Position numbers and translations under genes: made by a program
Notes under the pieces: model-generated
Told to the model about the DNA's origin: nothing
Seen by the model: only the letters and a program-made list of their open reading frames with translations
Database searches by the model: none
Part shown: positions 22,904 to 29,884 of the stretch, in pieces
Layout of the letters: each line of letters begins with the position of its first letter
Position numbering within the stretch: position 1 is the first letter of the stretch
Assembly (NCBI GenBank): GCA_023389425.1
Contig: JAEWEK010000154.1
Coordinates: forward strand, 1 to 30,131
Reading direction: 5' to 3'
DNA: 30,131 bases
DNA from: Pseudomonadota bacterium
GTDB lineage: Bacteria; Pseudomonadota; Gammaproteobacteria; Burkholderiales; Burkholderiaceae_D

Positions 22904-23499
22904 TATTTTCCCCATCGACGGCGCCGTGCCGCCATGAGGCCGCCGAGCGCTAGGGCAGTCAGCAGCATGGTTGCCTGGCGCGGTTCCGGCACCGGGCTGA
23001 GGCTGAATTGGGTGTCGCTGGTCCACAACTCGGTCTGGCTGCCGGGGCCGTTTTTCACCGTCAGGACGATGCGGTTGCCGGCGACCGTCGAGCCTTCCTC
23101 GGCCAGGTGGCCATCCCACGATTCCCAATAGGTCGAGAAGTCTGGCTGGAGGCCGGGCTTGTAAGTAAAGGTGTACAGTCCGCAGAAAAAGTTATTGCTG
23201 CCGTCGCCGCAGTATCCTTCGTAGCCGAATCGCTGCTTGTAATCGACGCCGGCCCAGGTGAAGGCCGTGAGTTCGTTCAGTTCGATCAGGCCGTCGCCAT
23301 TGGCATCGGCCCCGGTGAAGCTGCCCGAATACGATTTGTTCGGATCGTACACGCCCGTGGCGGCGTCGGCGAACCCTGTGATCGTGAACCCGATGGTGGT
23401 GCTGTCCGGCTGTGCCTGCGCCCGGGCGGTCATGCCCGCACAATCCGCCGCTCCAAGCAGCAAGCCGCAGAGTAGCCGTTCCCACATAAGTCTCGACAT
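22903..23499 (-). CDS. PEP-CTERM sorting-domain protein with an EF-hand loop
   Basis: A 198-residue exported protein. It has an N-terminal hydrophobic segment (residues about 8-28) and a C-terminal sorting signal: VPEP, a hydrophobic stretch (ATMLLTALALGGLMAA), then RRRR. In bacteria with exosortase (EpsH/XrtA type) such proteins are cleaved and sorted to the surface or biofilm matrix. DANGDGLIELNE (residues 65-76) fits the 12-residue calcium-binding EF-hand loop with D1, N3, D5, G6, I8, E9 and E12. The start was moved to ATG 23499 because GAAGGAG lies 7 bp upstream; an in-frame ATG at 23520 lacks this. The function is unknown and no exosortase gene is in the window. Confidence 0.8.
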   Translation of the reverse strand: MSRLMWERLLCGLLLGAADCAGMTARAQAQPDSTTIGFTITGFADAATGVYDPNKSYSGSFTGADANGDGLIELNELTAFTWAGVDYKQRFGYEGYCGDGSNNFFCGLYTFTYKPGLQPDFSTYWESWDGHLAEEGSTVAGNRIVLTVKNGPGSQTELWTSDTQFSLSPVPEPRQATMLLTALALGGLMAARRRRWGK

Positions 23500-23543
23500 G
23501 ATGCGCTCCTTCGCCAGCATGACGAGTCAGGCTAGCAGAAGCT

Positions 23544-23578
23544 GTCGGCGGCGTCGCGGCGCACGAAAGGCCGCCGAC
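23544..23578. other. 9-bp inverted repeat upstream of the PEP-CTERM gene
   Basis: GTCGGCGGC (23544-23552) and GCCGCCGAC (23570-23578) are perfect complements with a 17-bp spacer. They lie between the paralogue remnant and the PEP-CTERM start on the minus strand. No T-tract follows. It could be the old 3' end of the remnant gene or an operator. Confidence 0.35.
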
Positions 23579-23611
23579 CGCCGAGTTGCTATGCCGCCTC
23601 AACAGGAGGGC

Positions 23612-23697
23612 TTAGCGAGCTGCTTCCACCACCGGCAGCTCGACAAAACTGCTGTGATACACCCGCTGCGTACTCGACGTAGGTCTGCGGTCGCTCC
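23612..23697 (-). pseudogene. Decayed 3' end of a second ester hydrolase gene
   Basis: Positions 23623-23671 match the 3' end of the intact ester hydrolase gene (24671-24719) at 45 of 49 bases. All four differences are synonymous in the shared reading frame, which encodes VYHSSFVELPVVE and then ends with its own tail (AAR) and stop at 23612. A 38-nt net deletion follows, then an 18-bp exact match (23673-23690 with 24759-24776, encoding PQTYVE), then sequence without similarity. The synonymous pattern suggests that this was once a functional paralogue that has since been almost wholly deleted. A GGTCGC-TCC-GCGACC hairpin (23689-23703) marks the break. Confidence 0.85.
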
Positions 23698-23801
23698 GCG
23701 ACCTCAGCAAATGACTCCCGCGTCTTGCTCGGCGGCGAGAGAACTGAGTTTTATCGTGCATGATTTGAACTCGCATCAGGAATGGATGTGACCTAGTTTT
23801 A

Positions 23802-24080
23802 ATGAATCGCGTAAATGATCATTCGGGTGGCGGTGGCGGAGGTAGCTCCGGTCCAACTCCGCCGGACGGCGCGGATATGCCGCTACCGGGATTCGATGGC
23901 AGTGGGAAGACACCCGGAGGAGAATGGCGAATTCCGGAGTTGGTCGCAAACGATTTCAGTGGTGGTGATCATCACTCGCAGACGCTACGGGACCCGTCAC
24001 CGATTTTTGCAACACACCACGGCGCTGTTGTGACGGAGGTAGCGCTAGTCGGATCGTCAGAGCCCCTGTCCACTTTGTAA
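23802..24080 (+). CDS. Hypothetical small Gly-rich protein
   Basis: A 92-residue ORF that I do not recognise. It has an N-terminal Gly/Ser run (HSGGGGGGSSG), then PTPPDG, a Gly/Pro-rich middle (LPGFDGSGKTPGGEWRIPEL), and a His-containing part (SGGDHHSQTLRDP, ATHHG). It has no Cys, no hydrophobic segment and no signal peptide. No clear Shine-Dalgarno sequence precedes ATG 23802; the nearest AGGAA is 20 bp upstream. It lies in the islet between the hydrolase remnant and the intact hydrolase gene, convergent with the membrane-protein gene. It may be a secreted or structural peptide, or not a gene at all. Confidence 0.4.
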   Translation: MNRVNDHSGGGGGGSSGPTPPDGADMPLPGFDGSGKTPGGEWRIPELVANDFSGGDHHSQTLRDPSPIFATHHGAVVTEVALVGSSEPLSTL

Positions 24081-24091
24081 TAGGCAAGGGG

Positions 24092-24136
24092 ACAGCTGGG
24101 TATTGCGGTTCGCGAACGTTGTGTCAACCCAGCTGT
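24092..24136. terminator. Possible bidirectional terminator between two convergent islet genes
   Basis: ACAGCTGGGT (24092-24101) and ACCCAGCTGT (24127-24136) are a perfect 10-bp inverted repeat enclosing a second palindrome, GTTCGCGAAC (24108-24117). It sits where the Gly-rich ORF and the membrane-protein gene converge, and the right arm overlaps the last codons of the latter. T-tracts are weak (TGTTTCT on the plus side), so termination is only a suggestion. Confidence 0.4.
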
Positions 24137-24498
24137 TTCTCCGTGTCCGGTTTCCACTCCTTACGCGTTACGTAAAATTCAATTCCAACCAAAAAGAAAA
24201 AAACACCGGTTTCGATTGATGGGGAATTTCGAGTAACAATGCCTGTTATTAATACTCCCAAGCTGATCGCGCAAATGAAATTGCTTATCATTGCGAAATT
24301 TAACGACCTTGTTGGGTGACCTTGGTAAATTTTTCTCAAGAAAACGCTAAATAATAGCCAGTAAATTATGCTCAAGAGAACGTATGAAATTAATCCAGAA
24401 ATTATTCCTCGAGCAACCGGCGACGCAGGCAGCAACAGGACGCCCAGTCCGAGCAGAATAACGCCGCCGTAATGTATCAGCCGGTTGGTATAAATCAT
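24124..24498 (-). CDS. Hypothetical four-helix membrane protein in an AT-richer islet
   Basis: A 124-residue protein of unrecognised family. Four hydrophobic segments are visible at about residues 9-29 (HYGGVILLGLGVLLLPASPV), 31-53 (GIISGLISYVLLSIIYWLLF), 68-90 (FAMISNFICAISLGVLITGI) and 96-111 (TGVFFFLVGIEFYVTR). A positively charged loop follows helix 2 (RKIYQGHPTRS) and the C-terminus is soluble and charged. GAGGAG 3 bp before the ATG makes it a convincing gene. Its base composition is clearly AT-richer than the GC-rich neighbours, with many A/T third positions, a sign of transfer. The size and topology are compatible with an immunity-type or stress membrane protein, but no evidence decides this. 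Confidence 0.7.
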   Translation of the reverse strand: MIYTNRLIHYGGVILLGLGVLLLPASPVARGIISGLISYVLLSIIYWLLFSVFLRKIYQGHPTRSLNFAMISNFICAISLGVLITGIVTRNSPSIETGVFFFLVGIEFYVTRKEWKPDTEKQLG

Positions 24499-24659
24499 AA
24501 GCTCCTCATTTTACGTTTTGGACGTAGGTGGTGAAGGACTCCCGTTCAAATGATAGCAGGCACGTCGAGCGTCGAGCCAGTATTGAGAATTGATACAGAT
24601 CGAAGACCCGAAACGGCTCTGCGATGCCGGCAATTTATTTCCAACATAATCTTTTTTGA

Positions 24660-26606
24660 TTATTTCGGTCCTTCAACAACCGGCAGCTCCACGAAACTGC
24701 TGTGATACACCCGCTGCGTCGCCTTCTTGTAATCGCCCGGCTTGGCCCAGAAAATGTTCTCGACGTAGGTCTGCGGATTGCGGTCGTACAGCGGGAACCA
24801 GCTCGACTGCACCTGCACCATGATGCGGTGGCCCGGCAGGAACACGTGGTTCGCGGTCGGCATGGCGAAGCGGTAGGCCAGCGGCTGGTTGGGCGCGATC
24901 GGGCGTGGCTCGGAGAAGCTTTCGCGATAGCGCCCGCGGAAGATGTCGGCCGAGATCATCAGCTGGTAGCCGCCCATCGCCGGCTGGCTTGCCACCTGGT
25001 CCGGGTACACGTCGATCAGCTTCACCACCCAGTCCGAATCGGTGCCGCTGGTCGAGGCCATCAGGTTCGCCATCGGCTCGCCGCTGATCTTCACCGGCGC
25101 GGTGAGCACGTCCGAGGTGAAGGTCAGCACGTCGGTGCGGCCCGAGGCTTCGCGCTGGTCGTCCACCAGCCAGCGCGGCCAGGTCTGTCCTTTGGATTCG
25201 TCGTAGCCGTTGGGCGGGATCGGCCGCTGGCGGAAGGGCACCGGCCTGGCCGGATCCGAGATGTATTCCGAGAAGCCGGCGTCCGCCGCCGCGCCGCCCA
25301 GCACGGCCTTGTCGCCAGCGGACAGGTGCAGCTGCACCGGCTTGATCGCGCAGCCCTGCTTGCAGCCGGCCGGCCACGCGTTCAGGTAGCGCCACTTGTT
25401 GGTGCCGGTCTCGAAGGCGGCCACGGTCGCTATCTGCGGCGCGGTGGCGTCGTCCTTCAGGTAGCGGTCGAGGAAGGGCCGCAGGATCTCCTGGCGGAAG
25501 TGCAGGGCGGTGTCGCTGCCAAACCTGATGGGACCGAGGCTGCTGCCCTCGTCGATCCCGCCGCCGTGCTTCCATGGTCCCAGCACCAGGTGCACCTTGT
25601 TGTCACGGTCGTTCGGCTTGATCGCCTTGTAGACCGCGATCGCGCCGTAGATGTCCTCGGCGTCCCACAGGCTGTGCACCAGCAGCGTCGGCACCGTCAC
25701 CGGCTGCCGGGCGAGGATATTGTCCATCGCCTGCTGCTGCCAGAAGCTGTCGTAGACCGGATGCGCCAGCACCTTGCGCCAGAAGCCGCTCTGCTCGACG
25801 CCGCGCTCGCGCCCAAGCGCGCCCGCCGAGCCGGCGCGCATGAACATGTCGTAGTCGTCGTAATTCGAGGTGTACCACTTGGCGTCGTTCCGGCGCGTCA
25901 CCACCTGTTCCATGATGTAGGAGAGGTTCATCTGCCTGAATGCGCCGTTGTGGAACCAGTCGTCGCCGCGCCAGCCGTCCACCATCGGGTTCATCGGCAC
26001 CGACACCTTCAACGCCGGATGCGGATTCACCAGCGCCATCAACGGCAGGAAGCCGTCGTAGGAGATGCCGATGATGCCGACCTTGCCGTTCGACTCCGGC
26101 AGGTTTTTCACCAGCCAGTCGATCGTATCGTAAGTGTCGGTCGAATGGTCGACCGGCGTCGGGTTCAGCGGCCCGGCCAGCGGGCGGTTCATCACGTAGT
26201 CGCCCTCGGAGCCGTACTTGCCGCGCACGTCCTGCACCACGCGGATGTAGCCGCCGTCGACGATGACGTCGGTGGCGTTGTCGTAGCCCTGCAGGATCGA
26301 GGCCAGGTCGCTGCTCTCGGCGTGGCTGGTGAGGTCGGACGCGCTGTACGGCGTGCGCGTGAGCAGGATCGGCGCGTTCTTCGCACCCTTCGGCGTGATG
26401 ATGACGGTATTGAGCTTGACGCCGTCGCGCATCGGGATCATCACGCTGCGCTTGCTGTAGTTGAAGCCGGCCGTCGGCGCGGTGAAATCTGCCGGCGTCT
26501 CGGAGGGGAGCTTGGGATACTGCGGCTGGCTGTCCTGCGCGTGGGCGAGGCTGGCGAGAAGCAGCGCGCCGGCGAGCGGCGCGAGGCGGGCTAGACTTGG
26601 CTTCAT
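24660..26606 (-). CDS. CocE/NonD-family hydrolase, alpha-amino-acid ester hydrolase type
   Basis: A 648-residue secreted serine hydrolase. The signal peptide ends in SLAHA|QD (residue 23). The alpha/beta-hydrolase nucleophile is S182 in GIIGISYDGF (GxSYxG). D315 in HSLWDAEDIYG and H347 in LGPWKHGGG complete the triad. The residues that bind the substrate alpha-ammonium in alpha-amino-acid ester hydrolases (an Asp in GWRGDDWFHNGAFRQ near 215-216, plus E317 and D318 right after the catalytic Asp) are present. This favours that subfamily over cocaine esterase or X-Pro peptidases. The C-terminal jelly-roll domain starts near residue 400. Such enzymes cleave and transfer amino-acid esters and amino-beta-lactams; the natural substrate is unclear. 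A decayed paralogue remnant lies 1 kb downstream. Confidence 0.9.
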   Translation of the reverse strand: MKPSLARLAPLAGALLLASLAHAQDSQPQYPKLPSETPADFTAPTAGFNYSKRSVMIPMRDGVKLNTVIITPKGAKNAPILLTRTPYSASDLTSHAESSDLASILQGYDNATDVIVDGGYIRVVQDVRGKYGSEGDYVMNRPLAGPLNPTPVDHSTDTYDTIDWLVKNLPESNGKVGIIGISYDGFLPLMALVNPHPALKVSVPMNPMVDGWRGDDWFHNGAFRQMNLSYIMEQVVTRRNDAKWYTSNYDDYDMFMRAGSAGALGRERGVEQSGFWRKVLAHPVYDSFWQQQAMDNILARQPVTVPTLLVHSLWDAEDIYGAIAVYKAIKPNDRDNKVHLVLGPWKHGGGIDEGSSLGPIRFGSDTALHFRQEILRPFLDRYLKDDATAPQIATVAAFETGTNKWRYLNAWPAGCKQGCAIKPVQLHLSAGDKAVLGGAAADAGFSEYISDPARPVPFRQRPIPPNGYDESKGQTWPRWLVDDQREASGRTDVLTFTSDVLTAPVKISGEPMANLMASTSGTDSDWVVKLIDVYPDQVASQPAMGGYQLMISADIFRGRYRESFSEPRPIAPNQPLAYRFAMPTANHVFLPGHRIMVQVQSSWFPLYDRNPQTYVENIFWAKPGDYKKATQRVYHSSFVELPVVEGPK

Positions 26607-26687
26607 GGCGTCCTTGGTCGTGGTCTGCTGATGAGCGGCTGATCTTTGGCCGCATTACATTAGCATAAGGACAAGGACAAGTGGACG

Positions 26688-28036
26688 CTATTCGGTCACC
26701 TGGCGCGTGCGGTTGCGCTCCACGGTCAGCAGCGAGGCGTGGGTGTCGCGCGCGGCGCCCTGCGGCAGCACATAGACTTCGGCGCTGCCCGGACCGTCGA
26801 CATTGACGTCGGCGCGGCCAGCCACCAGCCGGCGTGCGCCGAGGCTGCCGGAGCCGGACAGGCGCGCATGCACCACGTCCACCGTGCCGCTGATGCTGGC
26901 GTCGCCCGGGCCGTGCATTTCCAGTTGCAGGCGCTTGCCGGCCAGCGCCGCCTGCAGGCTGCCGCTGCTGTGCAGCTCGGCGTCCAGGGTGTCCGCCACC
27001 GTCGACAATTCGATGTCGCCGGGGCCGTGGCTGCGGATCACGGCGTTGGTCGTCTTCAGCGACTTGGCAAGCAGGTCGCCGGAGCCGGTGACTTCCGCAT
27101 TCAGGTCGCCGACGCTGCCTTCCAGCTTGACGTTGCCCGGACCGCTCATGCGCAGGCGCGCGGTCTTTGCCTGCAGGCCGCTGGCGACCAGGTCGCCGGA
27201 GCCGCTTACCTCGGCGTCGAACTGGCCGACACGCAGGCGGTGCCGGGACCGTCCTGCCGCGCGCGCACTTCCTGCACCGCCAGCTTGCAGGCGTCCAGGT
27301 CGCCCGAGCCGGAGACGTCGGCGCGCAGTTCACGCGCGCTGCCCGACAAGGCCACGTTACCGGGGCCGCTCAGTTGCGCGACGAGGCGGCCGACCTGCAG
27401 CTTGTCGGCGGCGAGGTCGCCCGATCCGCTCACGCTGATCGACAGCTCCTTGCTGACATCCGACACCAGCACGTCGCCCGGGCCGGACATGTCCAGTTTG
27501 AGGCTGGCGCTGGACAGGTGGCGCAGGTCGGCGTCGCCGCTGCCGCTGGCGCTTACCGACAGTTCGCCCACGGCGCCGGAAGCGTGCAGGTTGCCCGGGC
27601 CGTTGACCTCGAGCGCCAGCTTGTCGCCGCTGAGCTGGTCGACTGTCACGTCGCCGCTGCCGGACATGGAAAGGCGCTTGATCGCCGCCGCCGAAATGGT
27701 CAGGCGCGTCTCGTCGCGATGGTCGCGTCCAAAGCTGAAATAGAAGCCGTGGCGCGGCTTGGAGCGCACCACCAGCGTGTCGCCGCGGACGAAGGTTTCG
27801 ATGTCGTCGAGCTCCTGGCGCCGGCCCGAGAGTTCGAGCGCATTCTGCGCGGCCTGGGCGTGCACCACGACGTCGAAGCGGCCGTCCAGCTCCAGTTCGG
27901 AGAACGCGCCGACCGGGCGCTGCTCGGTGACGGCGCTGGTCTGCCGGGTGTCGGCCCGGTGGTTCTGGATGGCTTGCCCGGAGACGGCGACGATGCCGAG
28001 GCAGACGAGGATGGTGATGACGAGCGCGTTTTTCAT
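26688..28036 (-). pseudogene. DUF2807-type repeat protein gene interrupted by a frameshift
   Basis: Two consecutive minus-strand frames form one gene. The 5' part (28036 to about 27240) starts with MKNALVITILVCLGIVAVSG, a signal peptide or anchor, then a head domain (ELELDGRFDVVVHAQ) and beta-solenoid rungs. The frame then runs to a stop at 27206. The same rung pattern continues in the -1 frame (LRVGQFDAEVSGSGDLVASG) to a stop at 26688. The shift lies at about 27230-27245 and needs one missing base, for example within GGCACCGCCTGCG. Together the parts encode about 450 residues with 16 rungs that alternate GSG and GPG turns every ~19-21 residues. DUF2807 proteins are putative auto-transported adhesin-like, envelope-located solenoids of unknown function. 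It may be a true pseudogene or a sequencing error; no slippery heptamer was seen. Confidence 0.82.
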
Positions 28037-28227
28037 CTTGTTGTAGGGTCGTTGGACGGCGGCTGCCGGGAGACTGCACGATATGCCGGGCCGGCCACGT
28101 CTGCACGCCGAAACCGACGAATGGCGCGAATCATGGGATTAACGGGGCCAAAGCGGGGGCGAAGGGAGCGGGTGCCAGAATCGCCCTTCATTTGACACCG
28201 TTGCGCCCGCCCGGACCGATTTCAAAA

Positions 28228-28233
28228 TATACT
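28228..28233 (+). promoter_or_regulatory. Possible -10 box upstream of gspA
   Basis: TATACT lies 37 bp before the gspA ATG in an AT-rich patch of the 234-bp gap. A TTGACA at 28192-28197 is 30 bp away, too far to pair with it. Nothing else recognisable lies in 28037-28270. Confidence 0.35.
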
Positions 28234-28270
28234 GCGCGAGGTTCACACTGCTGCCGTCCTGCGGTTTGCC

Positions 28271-29878
28271 ATGTACAACAATTATTTCAGCCTGAAGCAA
28301 GCGCCGTTTTCGATCGCGCCCGACCCGCGTTACCTGTTCATGAGCGAACGCCATCGGGAGGCGCTCGCGCACCTGCTCTACGGTATCGACAGCGGCGGGG
28401 GCTTCGTCCTGCTCACCGGCGAGATCGGCGCCGGCAAGACCACCGTCTGCCGCTGCTTCATCGAACAGGTGCCCGAGAACTGCCGCCTGGCCTATATCTT
28501 CAATCCGCGCCTGACGGTGGAGGAATTGCTGCTCACCGTGTGCGACGAATTCGGCATCGAGCTGCCGCCGCGCAGTCCGGGCGCGACCGGCGCCAAGGTG
28601 TATGTCGACGCGATCAACCGCTACCTGCTGGACGCCCACGCGCGCGGCCTGAACAATGTGCTGGTGATCGACGAAGCGCAGAACCTGTCGGCCGACGTGC
28701 TCGAACAGCTGCGCCTGCTCACCAACCTCGAAACCAGCGAGCGCAAGCTGCTGCAGATTATCCTCATCGGCCAGCCTGAGCTGCGCGAGATGGTCGAGCG
28801 TCCCGAGCTGGAGCAACTGGCCCAGCGCGTCATCGCGCGCTACCACCTCGGGCCGCTGTCGGAGTCGGAGACCGGGGCCTATGTCGCGCACCGGCTCGCG
28901 GTCGCGGGCATCAATGGGCCGATGCCGATTCCGCATTCGATGACGTCCCTGATTCACCGGCTGACGCATGGCGTCCCGCGCCGCATCAACCTGCTGTGCG
29001 ACCGCGCGCTGCTCGGCGCCTATGTCGAGAACAGCCGCGAAGTCACGCGCCCGATCCTGCGGCGCGCGGCACAGGAGGTGTTCGGCGGCGAGAATGCCGA
29101 TACGCGCCGCCACCGCTGGCCGGTGATCGCCGGCGGCGCGTTGACGGTGGTCGCCTTGAGCGCGGCCGCCGCGTGGCAGGCGATGCCGCGTCATTCGAGT
29201 GCGCCGGTCGCCATCGCCAAGGTCGCTCCTGTGCGCGCCGCTACCGCTTCCCCTTCGCCGCCAGCATCGATCACGACCCAGAAGCCGGCCGCGCACGCGA
29301 GCCAGGACGCCGCCCTGCGCGAACTGGCGGCCCTGTGGGGCGAGCCGCTGCCGGCCGGCGAGGCCTGCCAGGCCGCGCTCAAGCTCAACCTGCGCTGCAA
29401 CCGCGGCAAGGGCGGCCTGTATGAGTTGCGGCTGCTGGACCGGCCGGCCATCATCACCCTGCACGACCAGGGCAAGACCGGTTATGCGGTGCTGACGCAT
29501 ATGGACGACACTTCGGCCACGCTGAGCGTCGACGGCAAGCGCCAGACGGTGAACCTGGCCACGCTGGCGCCGCTGTTCGACGGCGAGTACACCACTTTCT
29601 GGCGCGTCGCGCGGGGCTTTCGCGACCAGGTCGGCGCGGCCGACCACGGGCCGGACGTGGACTGGATCGCCGAGCGCCTGGCGCAGCTGAACAAGGTCGA
29701 TACGCCGCCGGTCGACCAGCCGCTGGGCCCGCGCATGCAAGGGATGCTGCGGGATTTCCAGGCCAGGCAGAACCTGAAGGCGGACGGCGTCGCAGGGCCG
29801 CGCACCTATATGCGCCTGAACCAGTTGTCGGGAGTGGACGAACCGCGCCTGCTCTCGCTTAACCGGACCGACAAGTAA
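28271..29878 (+). CDS. gspA: GspA/ExeA-type AAA ATPase with peptidoglycan-binding domain
   Basis: A 535-residue inner-membrane ATPase that works with GspB to place the type II secretion secretin across peptidoglycan. The ExeA start MYNNYFSLKQAPFSIAPDPR is followed by Walker A GEIGAGKTT (K56), Walker B NVLVIDEAQNL (D134, E135), the sensor region IILIGQPELREM and RINLLCDRALL. A single membrane helix lies at about residues 283-302 (WPVIAGGALTVVALSAAAAW). The periplasmic part has a C39-like segment (about 325-440) and a PG_binding_1 domain near the end (GMLRDFQARQNLKADGVAGP, then RTYMRLNQL). gspB starts 6 bp downstream. No gsp core genes are in the window. Confidence 0.95.
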   Translation: MYNNYFSLKQAPFSIAPDPRYLFMSERHREALAHLLYGIDSGGGFVLLTGEIGAGKTTVCRCFIEQVPENCRLAYIFNPRLTVEELLLTVCDEFGIELPPRSPGATGAKVYVDAINRYLLDAHARGLNNVLVIDEAQNLSADVLEQLRLLTNLETSERKLLQIILIGQPELREMVERPELEQLAQRVIARYHLGPLSESETGAYVAHRLAVAGINGPMPIPHSMTSLIHRLTHGVPRRINLLCDRALLGAYVENSREVTRPILRRAAQEVFGGENADTRRHRWPVIAGGALTVVALSAAAAWQAMPRHSSAPVAIAKVAPVRAATASPSPPASITTQKPAAHASQDAALRELAALWGEPLPAGEACQAALKLNLRCNRGKGGLYELRLLDRPAIITLHDQGKTGYAVLTHMDDTSATLSVDGKRQTVNLATLAPLFDGEYTTFWRVARGFRDQVGAADHGPDVDWIAERLAQLNKVDTPPVDQPLGPRMQGMLRDFQARQNLKADGVAGPRTYMRLNQLSGVDEPRLLSLNRTDK

Positions 29879-29884
29879 ATCACG

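Noticed and set aside
24702..26594. 630-codon plus-strand frame opposite the ester hydrolase
   Set aside because: It is a mirror frame of a gene with a complete catalytic triad and signal peptide, and no domain is recognisable.
27200..27250. Programmed -1 frameshifting in the DUF2807 gene
   Set aside because: No slippery heptamer or obvious stimulatory stem-loop was found at the transition. A base deletion or sequencing error is simpler.
28192..28233. TTGACA and TATACT as one promoter for gspA
   Set aside because: The gap between them is 30 bp, far from the 16-18 bp needed by sigma-70.
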